NCBI GenBank assembly: GCA_030407315.1
Contig: JALQPE010001975.1
Span: 1-64,000 of the forward strand
Origin: Asparagopsis taxiformis
Taxonomy: Eukaryota; Rhodophyta; Florideophyceae; Bonnemaisoniales; Bonnemaisoniaceae
Length of the DNA stretch: 64,000 nucleotides
Reading direction: 5' to 3'
This document shows, one piece after another, positions 52,440 to 63,475 of the stretch. Each line of letters starts with the position of its first letter. Positions within the stretch are counted from its first letter, which is position 1. The notes beneath the pieces were generated by a model that had not been told where the DNA came from, did no database searches, and was given only the letters and a program-made list of their open reading frames with translations. Made by a program: the position numbers and the translations under genes.

Positions 52440-52745
52440 TGGAGCGGAGTGCAACGGGATGAGGAAGATGTGTTGGGGATGAGCGGGTGGATGGATGGCT
52501 GAATGCTGTAGTTGGATGGTATGGTGATGACAGAAGTGTGCAGAGAGTGTTGGTGTTGCGTTTAAATGCTCGGGGAACGAAGGAATGATAGGAGGTAGGA
52601 CAGGAGGAGGACCGTGGAACAAGGAGCGGGGGTTTGTGTGAGTCTAATGCAGTGAATTGATCGTGATCGGTGCATCACGGCAGGGTCGGTGCAGAGATGG
52701 GAGAGGCCATGAATTGCGTCGCTGTAGGAACCCAATGACGTCACG

Positions 52746-53386
52746 TCAATGACGCGCTGGTTCGGTTAACGGACTAACGCAGGTTTGGTTGGTGTCATCA
52801 ACCAAAAGCTCACCAAGTTGGTGAGCTATTTCGGACTGGCACTCGCCAGAGAGGCACGGTGCGGAGAGGAGCACGCACGCACCGTGACGTTCATAATGGA
52901 CCGAGCGGTGCCGCTTCGGCAGATGGTCCTTTTCGATGACCGGTTCATTTTTCTTCAAAATTTCAAGAACTGTATGAGTCCTTGCTTCATAGAACACGTA
53001 ATGGAATTTCATTCCACCCACGTCATTGCCCCGGTACGTTTGGCGTCCCGCATCTTCACTGTAACATCCGGACAGTAACGCAGTAACGTACTGCATAGCA
53101 TGGTCCTCTGGAGTAGCTGATCGACGTGATTTGGTGATGATGGAGATAAGGTTTGCAATCAGAGATGCGCGAAATAGGATTTCGGTAAACCCCAGAGGTT
53201 TGGGAAAATGCTGCAGGAAACCGACGACTGGTATCGACAACAAGTGACAAGCAGTCGAGCTGTTCCAAGGCTATTGTCAGTATCAATGAGGACAATACCC
53301 AATGGCGCTGTGCCTACATATGTGCCGATGCCGGAACATTCTAGGTCTGTGTACTTCAAATCCCCATCTCCAACAAGTTTTCGCAA
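52746..53386 (-). pseudogene. unrecognised ORF, probably frameshifted
   Basis: Two overlapping minus-strand frames look like one protein. 53386-53159 reads DGDLKYTDLECSGIGTYVG and on to a hydrophobic LGTARLLV stretch. 53243-52746 continues with VVGFLQHFPKPLGFTEILF, two hydrophobic helices and a charged tail. A one-base shift near 53235 would join them. No family is recognised. It could be a membrane-associated host protein, a pseudogene, or chance. Confidence 0.3.
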
Positions 53387-55140
53387 TCAATTTGAGCATG
53401 GCTGGATCGATCAGCTCCTGTAACCGTCGCCAATTGTGAACTAGTAGCAGTATTCCATTATGATGTATGTGTATGACAGGTGAGTTTGATTTGTAGAAAT
53501 GAGTGTTATTAACGGTTTAGACTGGGGATACGTGCATGCTCAAACAGGGAAGTAAATGGATTCGGGGGAGATGTAGCGCAGAGAATGCTGAGATAGGCCA
53601 GGCTGCGGTGATACTAACAGCGTTTTGGTGATAAATAGAAACGAATAGACTTCAATGTGATGTGAATCACGCTACCTCACGCACGATTTCACCAGTTTGA
53701 TAACGCTGATGTGCTTTAGGATAGGCGTCGCTGGAGAACTTGATATCGGTGACATGAGAGGTTCTGCGAGAAATCATTGTTGACTATCCGAATTTGCAAT
53801 TTGCAGGCGGATTGATTCTGGGATGGGCGATAAGCTCAGTGCCTCAGCTGCTCTGAGATCAATGGGATGCAATGGAGTAATCGAAGTGGAGCAATATGAA
53901 TGGGAGAGAAGGCAGCCTTGAAACATTGCACTGGAATATGGAATCACTCTCGCCAAGTGTGTGCAGTCGAAAAATTGGATTAGATGCAACTTGGTAAAGC
54001 ATGCCTCCTGAGTGTCTGATTCAAGCAGACAGATTGTGCAGCGTCGAGGTATAGCAGACATGTGCAAAGTAATGTAGGACAGCGGTCCAGCAGTTTGGAG
54101 GAGGCACACAGCCAGCGGCGGGTGGATCCAATTTAATTTTAAAAGTCAAATGACGAAAAGTTGAATCACCAGTGGCGATGTGCTCATAGAAAAGGGAATG
54201 AAAAGATCCCGATGGAAGAGTACAGGAGTATGACAAGTGGATGAAGGAAATGTGAGATCAGGTCGTAGTCCCATTTCATTGGGTGATGGATACATGATTT
54301 TTCATATTTCTTCCAGAAATCGGAAATGATTGGCTTACAGGCACTTGCGGACACCTTCCCTTGCGAATATTGCTGGAGAGTGAGATTGGGCACATCGTTA
54401 GATAGGCTACTGCACTCTACTACAAGCTGTGGACTCCTCATACGGGCATTTCTACCTCTTATTACAGCCTCCGGGAACGACACTCCAGACAGCTGTTTCT
54501 CGACACCGAGTCCAGTGCCCTACTTACGCGACCGCATCTTCAAGAAGCGGTACGTGCAACGCAAACGGTTACCTCCTGTCTCTGCGGCGAGGGAGGCACG
54601 TCCACGTTTATACGTATGAGTCTACCGATGTAATTACGTATGATGGTCTTTGACAGTGCGACACGGCCAGAAACAATCCCAGTTCGAATATTTATTTCTC
54701 CTATTAATCAACACAACAAGATGTCCATCGGCACACGTGTGCAACATTTCACGCACACATCATCTCACTGCCCTTAATGATCAAACGATCTATAATTTTA
54801 TTTCTCCCCAACACACTCACGACCAATCTCCAGTTTCTCCACCAGTCCTCTAACGTGCCACGCACACGCAGTCATTCTACCAGTCGCTGAGCTGATGGAC
54901 CGCGGCTGTGGCTGTGGCTGTTTCAACCACCCAATCAACCTTTGCATCCATGAACGATGTATTCGTGGTCCTCTGCGCGAGGACAACCGACTCATCGATA
55001 TGGTGATGGGCGTAACAAACTCAGCGAACGACCGATCAGTTGAGCCAGTGATGGGGCTAGTGAACGAATGAAGACAATTTGGAGCGAGCGCACCTTACGT
55101 GCGCATGACGTGGTAGTAGTGTGGGCGAGATACTAGCTGG
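53387..55140. other. intergenic, no supported gene
   Basis: Small frames occur on both strands (for example 54184-54483 minus, ending in a hydrophobic tail) but none has a recognisable domain. Confidence 0.45.
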
Positions 55141-55146
55141 GTTGTG

Positions 55147-55153
55147 TATATAA
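55147..55153 (+). promoter_or_regulatory. TATA box of the spondin-domain gene
   Basis: 'tatataa' within 'gtgtatataagg', 168 bp upstream of the first ATG. A start of transcription near 55175-55185 would give a 5' leader of about 135 nt with T/G-rich sequence. Confidence 0.6.
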
Positions 55154-55314
55154 GGAAGCTGGGAGTGTCGGTGTCCACATCAATTCGGCGGTCACACTCA
55201 CATTTGTTGTTGTTGATCAAGTGCACTAGCTTAGTCAACTGGGTTGCTCGGTTTGTTCGTTTATCTGTTCGTTTGTTTGTTTGTTTGTCCAGTTTTCGTT
55301 GTTGTTGTGTTGGA

Positions 55315-56148
55315 ATGATGTTTTCTCGCATGATTTGTTCTGTGTTTGTGGCGGCTGTGCTGGTGGCAGGTTCTGCTGCGATCGAGGATCTTCCGTTCCC
55401 TGGATGTCGGGGATCTGCGAAATACAGGGTGACGTTCTTCAACCTGCTGACCGCGGAGAATTTCGGGGATCTGATCCCGTCCGATGGGCTGGTGTACTCG
55501 CCGCTGGCTGCGTTTTCGCACTCGAACCGACAATCGTTTTTCACGATACGCGGATTTGCGAACGGACCTGTTGAGCAGGTGGCGGAGACTGGAGTGAACA
55601 CCCGAATTATCCGACTGGGACGACGTTTGCGACGACAGAGGCGTGGCGTTTTGTCTGTCGTGGATGCGGGTGCAGTGACGATGCCTGGCAAATCGACTAG
55701 CGTGATTCTGAGGGTGGATTGTGCGCATCCGTTTGTGACAGTGCTGGGAATGATTGCGCCGTCTCCGGACTGGATTGTGCAGATTAACAATCGTAACTTG
55801 TTTGATGTGTCTCGGGGGCGATTTGTGAGGCGGATGGCTGGAGATTTGATTGCGTACGACAGTGGAGTGGACGATGGGCGTGAGTTTACGCCGCCGCTTG
55901 ATTTGTCGCTGGACCTCCGACGGTGCCGCAGAAGAACATTGCTCCGTTGGTGGAGGACGAGACGGACCGGTTTGAGGGGCGTAATGTTGGTCGGTACACG
56001 ATTGAGAGGATCTGAGGACATAGGAGAGGGGGTCCCCACGCCGAATAGAAGGGAGGTGGGAGTTGATTTTGAGAATGGTAATAAGCGAGTATGTGTGCGT
56101 GCGTGCATGTTAGCGTGTGTGCGTGGGTGTACATGCTTGGACCGATAG
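55315..56148 (+). CDS. secreted spondin-domain protein, probable late frameshift
   Basis: Starts at ATGATG (55315), the first ATG after the TATA box. Residues 2-20 are a signal peptide (MFSRMICSVFVAAVLVAGSAA). A Spondin_N domain follows: YRVTFFNLLTAENFGDLIP, LVYSPLAAFSHSNRQSFF, the ...RVDCAHPFVTVLGMIAPSPDWIV core, and a conserved acidic segment AYDSGVDDGREFTPP. In animals this domain lies in secreted matrix proteins. After TPPLDLSLD the frame as read turns Arg-rich and runs to 56148 with no family resemblance. The next frame over instead gives PTVPQKNIAPL, the usual end of the domain, and stops at TGA 56013-56015. One missing base near 55913-55916 would explain this. The real product is probably about 233 residues, or the gene is newly broken. 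Confidence 0.78.
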   Translation: MMFSRMICSVFVAAVLVAGSAAIEDLPFPGCRGSAKYRVTFFNLLTAENFGDLIPSDGLVYSPLAAFSHSNRQSFFTIRGFANGPVEQVAETGVNTRIIRLGRRLRRQRRGVLSVVDAGAVTMPGKSTSVILRVDCAHPFVTVLGMIAPSPDWIVQINNRNLFDVSRGRFVRRMAGDLIAYDSGVDDGREFTPPLDLSLDLRRCRRRTLLRWWRTRRTGLRGVMLVGTRLRGSEDIGEGVPTPNRREVGVDFENGNKRVCVRACMLACVRGCTCLDR

Positions 56149-56395
56149 TGTATGTGCAGTGGATAGGGCAGTAGACTACTAGCTGGAGTAAACTAGACGG
56201 AAAGAATAATGATTGTGAAGTGCAAGACGAAACGGTGATTGGGTGAGTGGCTTGAGTGAATCAATGGAGTGGTTCTAGGTGGGTAATGATAAGCAGTGGT
56301 GAGTGGTGGCGAAAGATATGACATGGGACAGTAGGTTTGTTTTGCACAATGCAAAATCGTATCACTAGACGATTCGCCAGAGGATATTTACATAT
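56149..56395. other. spacer between host gene and DIRS-like element
   Basis: Nothing recognised. Confidence 0.4.
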
Positions 56396-56443
56396 ATTAA
56401 CATCCTTACCACTACCGTTCTCGGCCAAGAACCACCACTTAAC
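56396..56443 (-). repeat. outer part of DIRS-like terminal repeat B2
   Basis: Matches 61702-61749 ('attaacatccttaccactac' and on) with small differences. It is cut at 56443 by the copia insertion and resumes at 61179. Confidence 0.75.
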
Positions 56444-56575
56444 TGTCAGGATGCTAATAACAGACAGCCTGTCCCAGAGACCGCCGCCGGTCACAGGACA
56501 GAAGATTATACTTAACCACTTAAACCAAATGAATAAACTGAAGAAGGTACTCGCAAGAGACACAATCTTCTCACA
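56444..56575 (+). repeat. copia 5' LTR
   Basis: 132 bp, TGTCAGG...CTCACA. The next bases 'ggttatcggc' may be the primer-binding site; they resemble, but do not equal, the common initiator-Met site. Confidence 0.9.
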
Positions 56576-56643
56576 GGTTATCGGCCTTAAAGCGCCCACT
56601 GCCCACGATCTCATCTCCCTTTTCCTTTTTATCTTCAACAATC

Positions 56644-57435
56644 ATGGAACGCGCTCACCTCCCTACCCTCGACCTCGACAATTTTCCCATCTGGCTCCGT
56701 ACCCTCGAAGTTCTCGCATCCGACCTCCACCCGACGACCACCTCAATGCATCAACCACCGCACCCACTGACCCCGCCGACTTTACCAATTACAAACGCCA
56801 GCAAGATCGGCTATCTCTCATCATCCTTTCCAGCCTACCCAAAGCCATCACATCCACGCTACCCCCTGAATCCCTCCGACTCCCTCCGCATCTCTTCCTC
56901 ACCAAAATCCGCAACACAGTTACTGAGCTCTCAACCATTGACCCAACAATTCTCGAAGCCGAAGCGAGAACCATCACCCCTCAACATCGGTGACAGCATC
57001 GATGAATACATCACACACACACGACGATGCGAAACAGAATGCGAAGCGCAGACTACCCTACTATCTCCAACGAATCCACGACTATACGATTCATGATCCA
57101 CTGCATACGCAACCACCCAGACTATCAACTTACTCACGCCATCTTCTCCCTCAACCCCCCATCAACCATTCACGAATTCACCACTGCCCTGCGCCGTGCG
57201 CAAGCACACATCAACACCACAACGAACCCCACCAACACCAACTTCCCTCAATCCGCGTTTCCCCCTCCCTCCATCAATCGCAAATACCACCCCGCCAGCC
57301 GCACCACAGAAAAATCAGCCCAACGAGCCCACAAGCTACCAAATGGTGCTCATATCACAACTCTTCCACCCATACAAACATGGAATGCCGCGCTCAACGC
57401 AACAACAAGTTGGCACCACGTGCCAACATAATACA
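56644..57435 (+). pseudogene. gag: copia Gag, three frames
   Basis: Starts at an ATG at 56644 (MERAHLPTLDLDNFPIW). The capsid-like text moves to a second frame by about 56730 (LSLIILSSLPKAITSTL) and then to others, with SIDEYITHTRRCETECEA near 57000 and MIHCIRNHPDYQLTHAIFSL near 57090. A zinc knuckle of form CX2HX4HX4C (WCSYHNSSTHTNMEC) is at about 57345-57390. At least three indels are needed for one open frame. Confidence 0.75.
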
Positions 57436-57479
57436 CGAACAGCTCCACACAATGGACACACCGCACAGCTACAACGACC

Positions 57480-59390
57480 CTAATCACCCCGACACAGAGC
57501 AAAGTAAGTTTATCCTAGACTCAGGCGCTCATCCGTCGCACCTTCGCTCACCTCAGCCCGGTATGCGGCCCACCGAATTCCCCCCGCTACACGCACACAG
57601 CAACTAACGCCCGCCATCGCATCACGCACCACGGTCCATTCAAGGTGAACACGCCACACATCCCTCTGGCAATCACTGACGCTGTCGTCGCACCAGACGT
57701 CCAGCACAATCTCGTGTCGGTCAACTCCATCGCCTCACGCCACGGACCCGTCACATTCACGGACACTGCTGCATACCTCTCCCCTTTCACAACCCCATCC
57801 CCCACCAAATTGCCTCATTCCACAACGGGTTATACACCATCCTTAATAAACTACCCCCTCTCCCTCACCCTCAAAACACTTGCAACACAATGAAATCCGG
57901 ATCCTCCGCCAACACTCGGCCATCAACCACCCCCTCCAATACTGCCAGCGCTAGCAACGCATTCAGACCGAATGAGCGAACAAGGTCACTACGCAGCACA
58001 CCTCCCCCTGAAGCGCCATCGCAAAACACGCGCAGCAAGCGCAAGATAGACTGGTCCCGCCCTTGGCGAAATCCACCAACCAATCCCAAGCAGCGCACTC
58101 GCGCCCCGCAAAACCGCCAGCCATATACCGAACAACCTACAAACCCTCCGAACAGTACGCAAGGCAAACAGACCACCACTCAACCAGACCCCAACCCCCC
58201 CACGTTCCGCCAAACCACACGAAGTCCACCACAGACCGGCACCAACCACTAACCCCCCTCTTCCACCCTATTCCACACCACACAGACTCCCCAACAACCG
58301 CCACCATCAACACTGGCAAACACCTCACCCACACACGACAAACACAACCGCACACATAACCCCCACCACCCGAACAACCAATTCCCAGCCATGAACTACA
58401 CCTCAAAATGGGACACGCCAAACCCACCATACTTCGAAAAATGTGCAACCCACCCATGCTCCCAGCCCTCGAGCAACACCGTCACGACCCTACCGCAGAC
58501 ATCAACTGCAGCTCATGTGCCACATCCAAAACCAAGGCGTCCCCGCACCGCCCCGCTGCACACACGCACCAAATTGGCCAGCACATATCCTCAGACATCT
58601 GCGGTCCAATCAGCCCCCCATCCCGCAACGGACACCGCTACTTCATAACATTGTAGATACGCGCTCACGTCACACAACGATCCATTGTATCCCCGACCGC
58701 ACTTCAATTCCCCAACTAGTTATCAACCACATGGAACGGGTCAAAACAACTCAACATCATTATCCCTCCTTCTTTCGGTCCGACAACGCAGCGGAATATA
58801 CCTCCCGTACACTTCGCGAACAACTCGCCGCTCGCGGCATCCACCACATCACCACCGTCCCCTACACCCGGAGCAAAACAGCATCGCTGAACGAGTCAAC
58901 AGTACACTGATGAACGCCGTCCGAGCATGCCTTGCACACAGCAACCTACCCCCACCCATACTGGGAAGATGCCCTCTACGATTCAGTATTTCAAACGCAA
59001 TCGCACATTGCATACAGCGACACAACAAATTCCTGCCACCCTCTGGAATCACTCCCCACCGAAAATACAACGCCTTCTCATCTTCGGCCAATTAGGCCAT
59101 GCCCCATCCTTACAACCCAAACAAAAACTGGACAACAGAGCCACAGCAGTGCGCTACCTATACGGCATAGACGACCACACCATCATGGTACAAAACATCA
59201 CCACCGGTCTATATGCACACATGTCCGCCACCGACTTCCACCCATACGAACCCCAAAAAGACCCCACTTTAACAACTACATCAGCGTTCGCCGCTACGAC
59301 GCCACCAGCTAACATCGCCACCCCACCATCACACATCACACAACGACCCGGCACCCAAATCATTGCGCATGGCACGAAAATATCCTGACG
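57480..59390 (+). pseudogene. pol: copia protease and integrase, broken
   Basis: The protease loop FILDSGAHPSH is near 57510 and the DVQHNLVSVNSI segment near 57700. The integrase zinc finger is partly visible (CSSCATSKTKASPHR, about 58510), followed by HISSDICGPIS (first Asp), FRSDNAAEYTS near 58775 (second Asp) and PEQNSIAERVN near 58870 (Glu), each in a different frame. The C-terminal region runs to about 59388. The stretch 57900-58400 is Pro/Thr/Asn-rich and probably linker. Confidence 0.72.
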
Positions 59391-61119
59391 CATCACAATG
59401 GGAAGAAGCCCACAACTCCGAGTTACAAAAGCTCGACGACATGCGCGTCATTGAATGGACTCCACCGAAACAAATTCCAGCTGGCACCAAACCTATTCCC
59501 CTCACCATGGCCTATCGATACAAGCGCGACCACGCAGGCAACATCATTGAGCACAAAGCGCGATGCGCAGTACGCGGCGACATGATGTCGCCCAACGCCC
59601 ACTACAATCCAGCTGAGACAGCCACATTCTCTGCGGACAAAGCCACCATAAGACTCATTTTATGTCACGCATCCGCGCACCAGCTCCCGACGGAGCATTT
59701 TGACATATCATCAGCATACCTCCATGAAGAATTTACCCACGACGAACCAGTCTTCGTCAGACAACACCCATTATTCGACGGCTCTTTCAAGCACCCCGAG
59801 CACTCTGGAATCCTCCGCAAAAACCTTTACGGTACAAAACAAGGCGGAAGAATCTTCTGCAAAGGAGCCACCAACTTCCTTACAAACAATGGGTACACCC
59901 GACCAAATCGGACCCCAGCCTATTTATCAAAACGACCGAAAAGGCACAACCATCATCGCAATAACGATAGACGACTTCTTGGCATGTGCGTCCACAAAGA
60001 GCTGCTTAACGAACTCTACCACACCCTTGCACTCAAGTACTCAATCAAACGACTCGGTCCTCCTACGCGATACCTTAACTGGCAGATCGACCACACGCCA
60101 AAAGGCATATACATCTCACAGCCCCAAATAATTCAATCCATCATCACAAAAACAACATGAACAACGCCAAGCCACTCCATAACCTATATTCTGACGGTAT
60201 CGACTTATCACCACCATCCGACAACGAAACTGTCGATGATAGCATTGCCACAACTTACCGAGAAACACTGGGTGAGATCCGGTATCTCACTGACTCCACT
60301 CGACCCGACATTCAATTCTACACGAATTGCCTGGCCAGAGCAAGCCACAAACCCACCCCTCGCCACTGGAAGCACCTCAAACGACTGGTTCGCTTCCTCA
60401 AACATACACCAAACTATGGGATATCATTCCCTAACGCTCCCCACCACGATCCGCTCATAGCGTACACGGACGCTGATTTTGCGAACGACCAAACGTCCAG
60501 AAAATCGATATCCGGGTCCGTACACACCCTCTACGGCGCACCCATAAGCTGGGGATCCCAACGCCAATCACTCGTGGCCATCAGCACGTGTGAAGCAGAA
60601 ATCATAGCCGCCTCTGACACAACACGCCAGACCAACTGGCTATCAGGCATGCTTACAGAATTATCCCTCATTACCCCATCCACCCCCATCCCTACGTACA
60701 CGGACTCTCAATCGGCAATACAAGTTGCCGCCCAAACTGCCCCCACTAAGCGTCGAAAATTCATCGACATTCGATTCCACCACCTTATCGACAACATTGC
60801 GCAAGGCAAAATTACTCTAACATACATCCCCACCGACCAAATGCTCGCTGACATATTTACCAAACCCCTCCCTACCAAAACGTTCACAAGACTATCCACA
60901 CAACTGCGCATTCTACCCACAATCCGAAAACAACGCCGCTACACCCCTTTCACAACCATTCCCTTCAGACTCACCGCCCCTTGGCGACAGGGGGCGTCTC
61001 AGGATGCTAATACTAAACAAACGTCGCCAAGCGGCACCTCAGTCAACTATCAGGATGCTAATAACAGACAGCCTGTCCCAGAGACCGCCGCCGGTCACAG
61101 GACAGAAGATTATACTTAA
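59363..61119 (+). pseudogene. pol: copia RT and RNase H, broken
   Basis: RT starts near 59390 (DASQWEEAHNSELQKLDDM) and continues with HFDISSAYLHEEF and LYGTKQGGRIF. The catalytic box ITIDDFLAC (about 59965) is in another frame; the frame then returns for RYLNWQID and changes again at about 60155. RNase H follows (AYTDADFANDQTSRKSISG, STCEAEIIAASD) and ends with the copia signature ADIFTKPLP near 60855. The last frame reads on into the 3' LTR to 61119. Confidence 0.82.
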
Positions 61120-61178
61120 CCACTTAACCAAATGAATAAACTGAAGAAGGTACTCGCAAGAGACACAATCTTCTCACA
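61048..61178 (+). repeat. copia 3' LTR
   Basis: 131 bp, differing from the 5' LTR by TATC for TGTC at the start and one A fewer in an A run. A partial extra copy of the LTR start ('tcaggatgctaata', 60996-61009) lies about 50 bp upstream, next to the likely polypurine tract 'gacagggggcg'. Confidence 0.9.
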
Positions 61179-61316
61179 TTAACAATTGAGACGAAGGAAT
61201 TAAAGAACGCAGTTTTACTGCAAGGTTTGCGGGAATTTCACCTGGCCAAACCTGGGGGGTAGGAGTGCTGTAGTCCTTCAGGTGTAACCCTGCCTGCGCA
61301 TGTAGCAAATGGCCCC
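61179..61316 (-). repeat. inner part of DIRS-like terminal repeat B2
   Basis: Matches about 61745-61878 with a few substitutions, after the copia target-site duplication. Confidence 0.75.
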
Positions 61317-61701
61317 CCAGAGGTGCCCAGGGTGACTATAAATTCTACAAGGTCAGCGGGATGGAGGGAGGTTTTCAACGGAAAACGGAAGACGGATCTA
61401 TGGGGGGAGCGCGATGCAGTCGGGTCGTTGGAGCTGGGAAGCGAGTCTGCTTGCCCCTTGACCTGGCTTCAGTGATCGGGTGCTGCTTGGCGATTGCCTC
61501 AGTCCTGTTATGTCGCCGTCGATAGTTTCCATTGCAGTTTCAGCCGTGATTCAATCAATCCCAGTCCAGCCCCGGTACAGGGATGCCCCTCCATTTTGGG
61601 TTGCGTACTGTACCCTATACAGAAAGAGTCCCCGCCAACTACTCATCGTGCCTGCACTATCGTTTTGATGTTAAAATATCTTGTGCGCGTCTTGAAATTC
61701 T
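61317..61701 (-). other. spacer between the two B repeats (candidate A2)
   Basis: About 385 bp without a gene. If the element is of split-direct-repeat type, this should match its 5' terminal repeat beyond 64000. Confidence 0.4.
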
Positions 61702-61878
61702 ATTAACATCCTTACCACTACCGTTCTCGCCCAGAACACCACTTAATTTGAGACGAAGGAATTAAAGAACGCAGTTTTACTGCAAGGTTTGCGGGAATTT
61801 CACCTGGCCAAACCTAGGGGGTAGGAGTGCTGTAGTACTTCAGGTGTAAACCTACCTGCGCATGTAGCAAATGGCCCC
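61702..61878 (-). repeat. DIRS-like terminal repeat B1 (uninterrupted)
   Basis: 177 bp and a direct copy of 56396-56443 plus 61179-61316. It preserves the site into which copia inserted in the other copy. Confidence 0.75.
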
Positions 61879-62136
61879 AATTCCCATGTACCGTATACGG
61901 ACGGGTTCTGTTCTGCGTGAGAGCAGCGAAACACGAGGGTTTCGATGATGTGGGACGACGAGGCGTCAGATGGTTGCAGCGCAATGAGAGCGATGAACCG
62001 ATATAGACATGAAAGTGTATTGCCTACCTGTAGGCAGACGACGAGACGCCTTTCTGAGTGAGTTCCTCTTCTAATCGGCCCATGGAACGTGGTCAAAGGC
62101 GAGTGGAAGCTCCGCCACCGATGTGCAACGGAGGAA

Positions 62137-63452
62137 CTAGGTAGTGCCATCCGGTGGCAGCTGCACACAGAGGTGGCGAATATACTCAGCGACAAACGCT
62201 GTCCCAATTACGGGGACGTGAGTTGCGCGACACCAGTAAACTGGAAGGGTTTTCTTTTCTCGCCCGGCATCGAGTCTCCTCTGCTTGAATTGATAGAGGG
62301 ACACTCTGTTTGGGTGCTTGGCTCCATGACTCGTCTTGCATACGAGGCTCCAGTCTCGCTGGCGATATGAACGCTTAAGCCTACAAGGAGGGAAACAGTG
62401 AGCGGATGGGATGGTTGTAGTTGTAGATTTGGGTCGGATCGGATCACTGGGCGGTGTATTTGTCCCAATTTTGGTCCATGGAGGGTCTTTTCCGACTCTG
62501 TACTCACCATGGACTGAATCACGCGTATCAAAATATTTCTTGAACAAGGACGGCTCTTTGCCGCTGGGGAGAACTGGCAAGGGTGCGGTGTCAAGGAATC
62601 CTTGATTGCTGTCCAGAAAATCACGGGACGCTTGTGCGTATCTCGTTATCATCTGCTCATGGATTGGGGAGAGCGTCATGTTCTGCACGATAGCACGCCC
62701 ATTTGTTAGGTAGTGACGGAGTGATTTAATACTCTCCCATATTCCATGGATCGCTATGGAAGTCGCGGCCATGCCGTGGCAGTAGTCATGCAAAGCCCAG
62801 CCGATACGAGCAGAATGGGGAGTAAGCTTCCCGGAGAGGCCGAAGGAGCTAGCAGCTGATTTAAGCTTCGAAAGATACGTAGAGTAGCAAATAGGAAATG
62901 CGCGCCCAGTACGGGAGCACGCTTCAGCATAGCGGTGGATTAAAGACAGCACTAGTGGTTCCCGAATCGCAGTAAATTGCAGAGGTCCGGTTTTGGCGTC
63001 TTTCACGTTAACTCCAACGATCGATTCCGCTAAATGCTTTGTCCTCACATCTCCTTTTAAGGAGATATCTTCCCAATCTAGTTTCAAGACCTCTGAAGCC
63101 CGGAGATAGCCGCCCCATGCAGTAGCGAGGGCTGCTGCTACAGCAGGTTGATTGTTGCACCTCAAATAATGAACTACTGCCAACAGGACATGAAGGGTGA
63201 GCGGTAACGCTGCTTTTGGTGGTGTTAATTTGTGCCAGCCTTTCAAGTCCGGCGAGCTCGCGGAAGCAGGCGACTCAGTTCGGGCGCAACAATAGAAAGA
63301 TGTGATATGAGGTTGGCCATGTCTTGTTTTCGACCCGCAGAAGCATTTTCCATCGCTTCGTTGTGCATGTAGTCGCGGAGAAGGATATCCAGCTTGTATG
63401 CGCTGGGAGGTAAGCTTCCCACTTTACTCTGAAAACGTTTGAACGCGGACAA
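62137..63452 (-). pseudogene. DIRS-like tyrosine recombinase
   Basis: The N-terminal part (63452-63243) is a helical core-binding region. The frame then shifts by one near 63245 and continues as a 369-codon frame. The catalytic signature is present: Arg in GYLRASEVLKL (about 63090), HXXR in LTPHSARIGW (about 62815) and HYL with the candidate nucleophile Tyr in SLRHYLTN (about 62715). This enzyme replaces the DDE integrase in DIRS elements and joins a circular DNA to the target. After about 62640 the frame continues with an unrelated basic tail to 62137. Whether the one-base shift is a mutation or a real ORF overlap cannot be decided from one copy. Confidence 0.72.
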
Positions 63453-63475
63453 ATACTTTGCTCTTGTTGAAGTTG

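Larger units (their letters stand above)
56444..61178 (+). mobile_element. complete copia element with very short LTRs, coding region broken
   Basis: LTRs of 132 bp (56444-56575) and 131 bp (61048-61178) bound the element. The target-site duplication is TTAAC on both sides (56439-56443 and 61179-61183). The order gag, protease, integrase, RT, RNase H identifies Ty1/copia. The empty site is preserved in the sister repeat at about 61740-61755. Many frame changes make it non-autonomous as read. Confidence 0.92.

Noticed and set aside
55095..56108. 337-codon minus-strand ORF
   Set aside because: It is antisense to the spondin-domain gene, whose signal peptide, TATA box and domain motifs support the plus strand.
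61317..61701. Separate solo LTR
   Set aside because: It has no TG...CA ends or duplication, and its position between two B repeats fits the DIRS-like terminus better.
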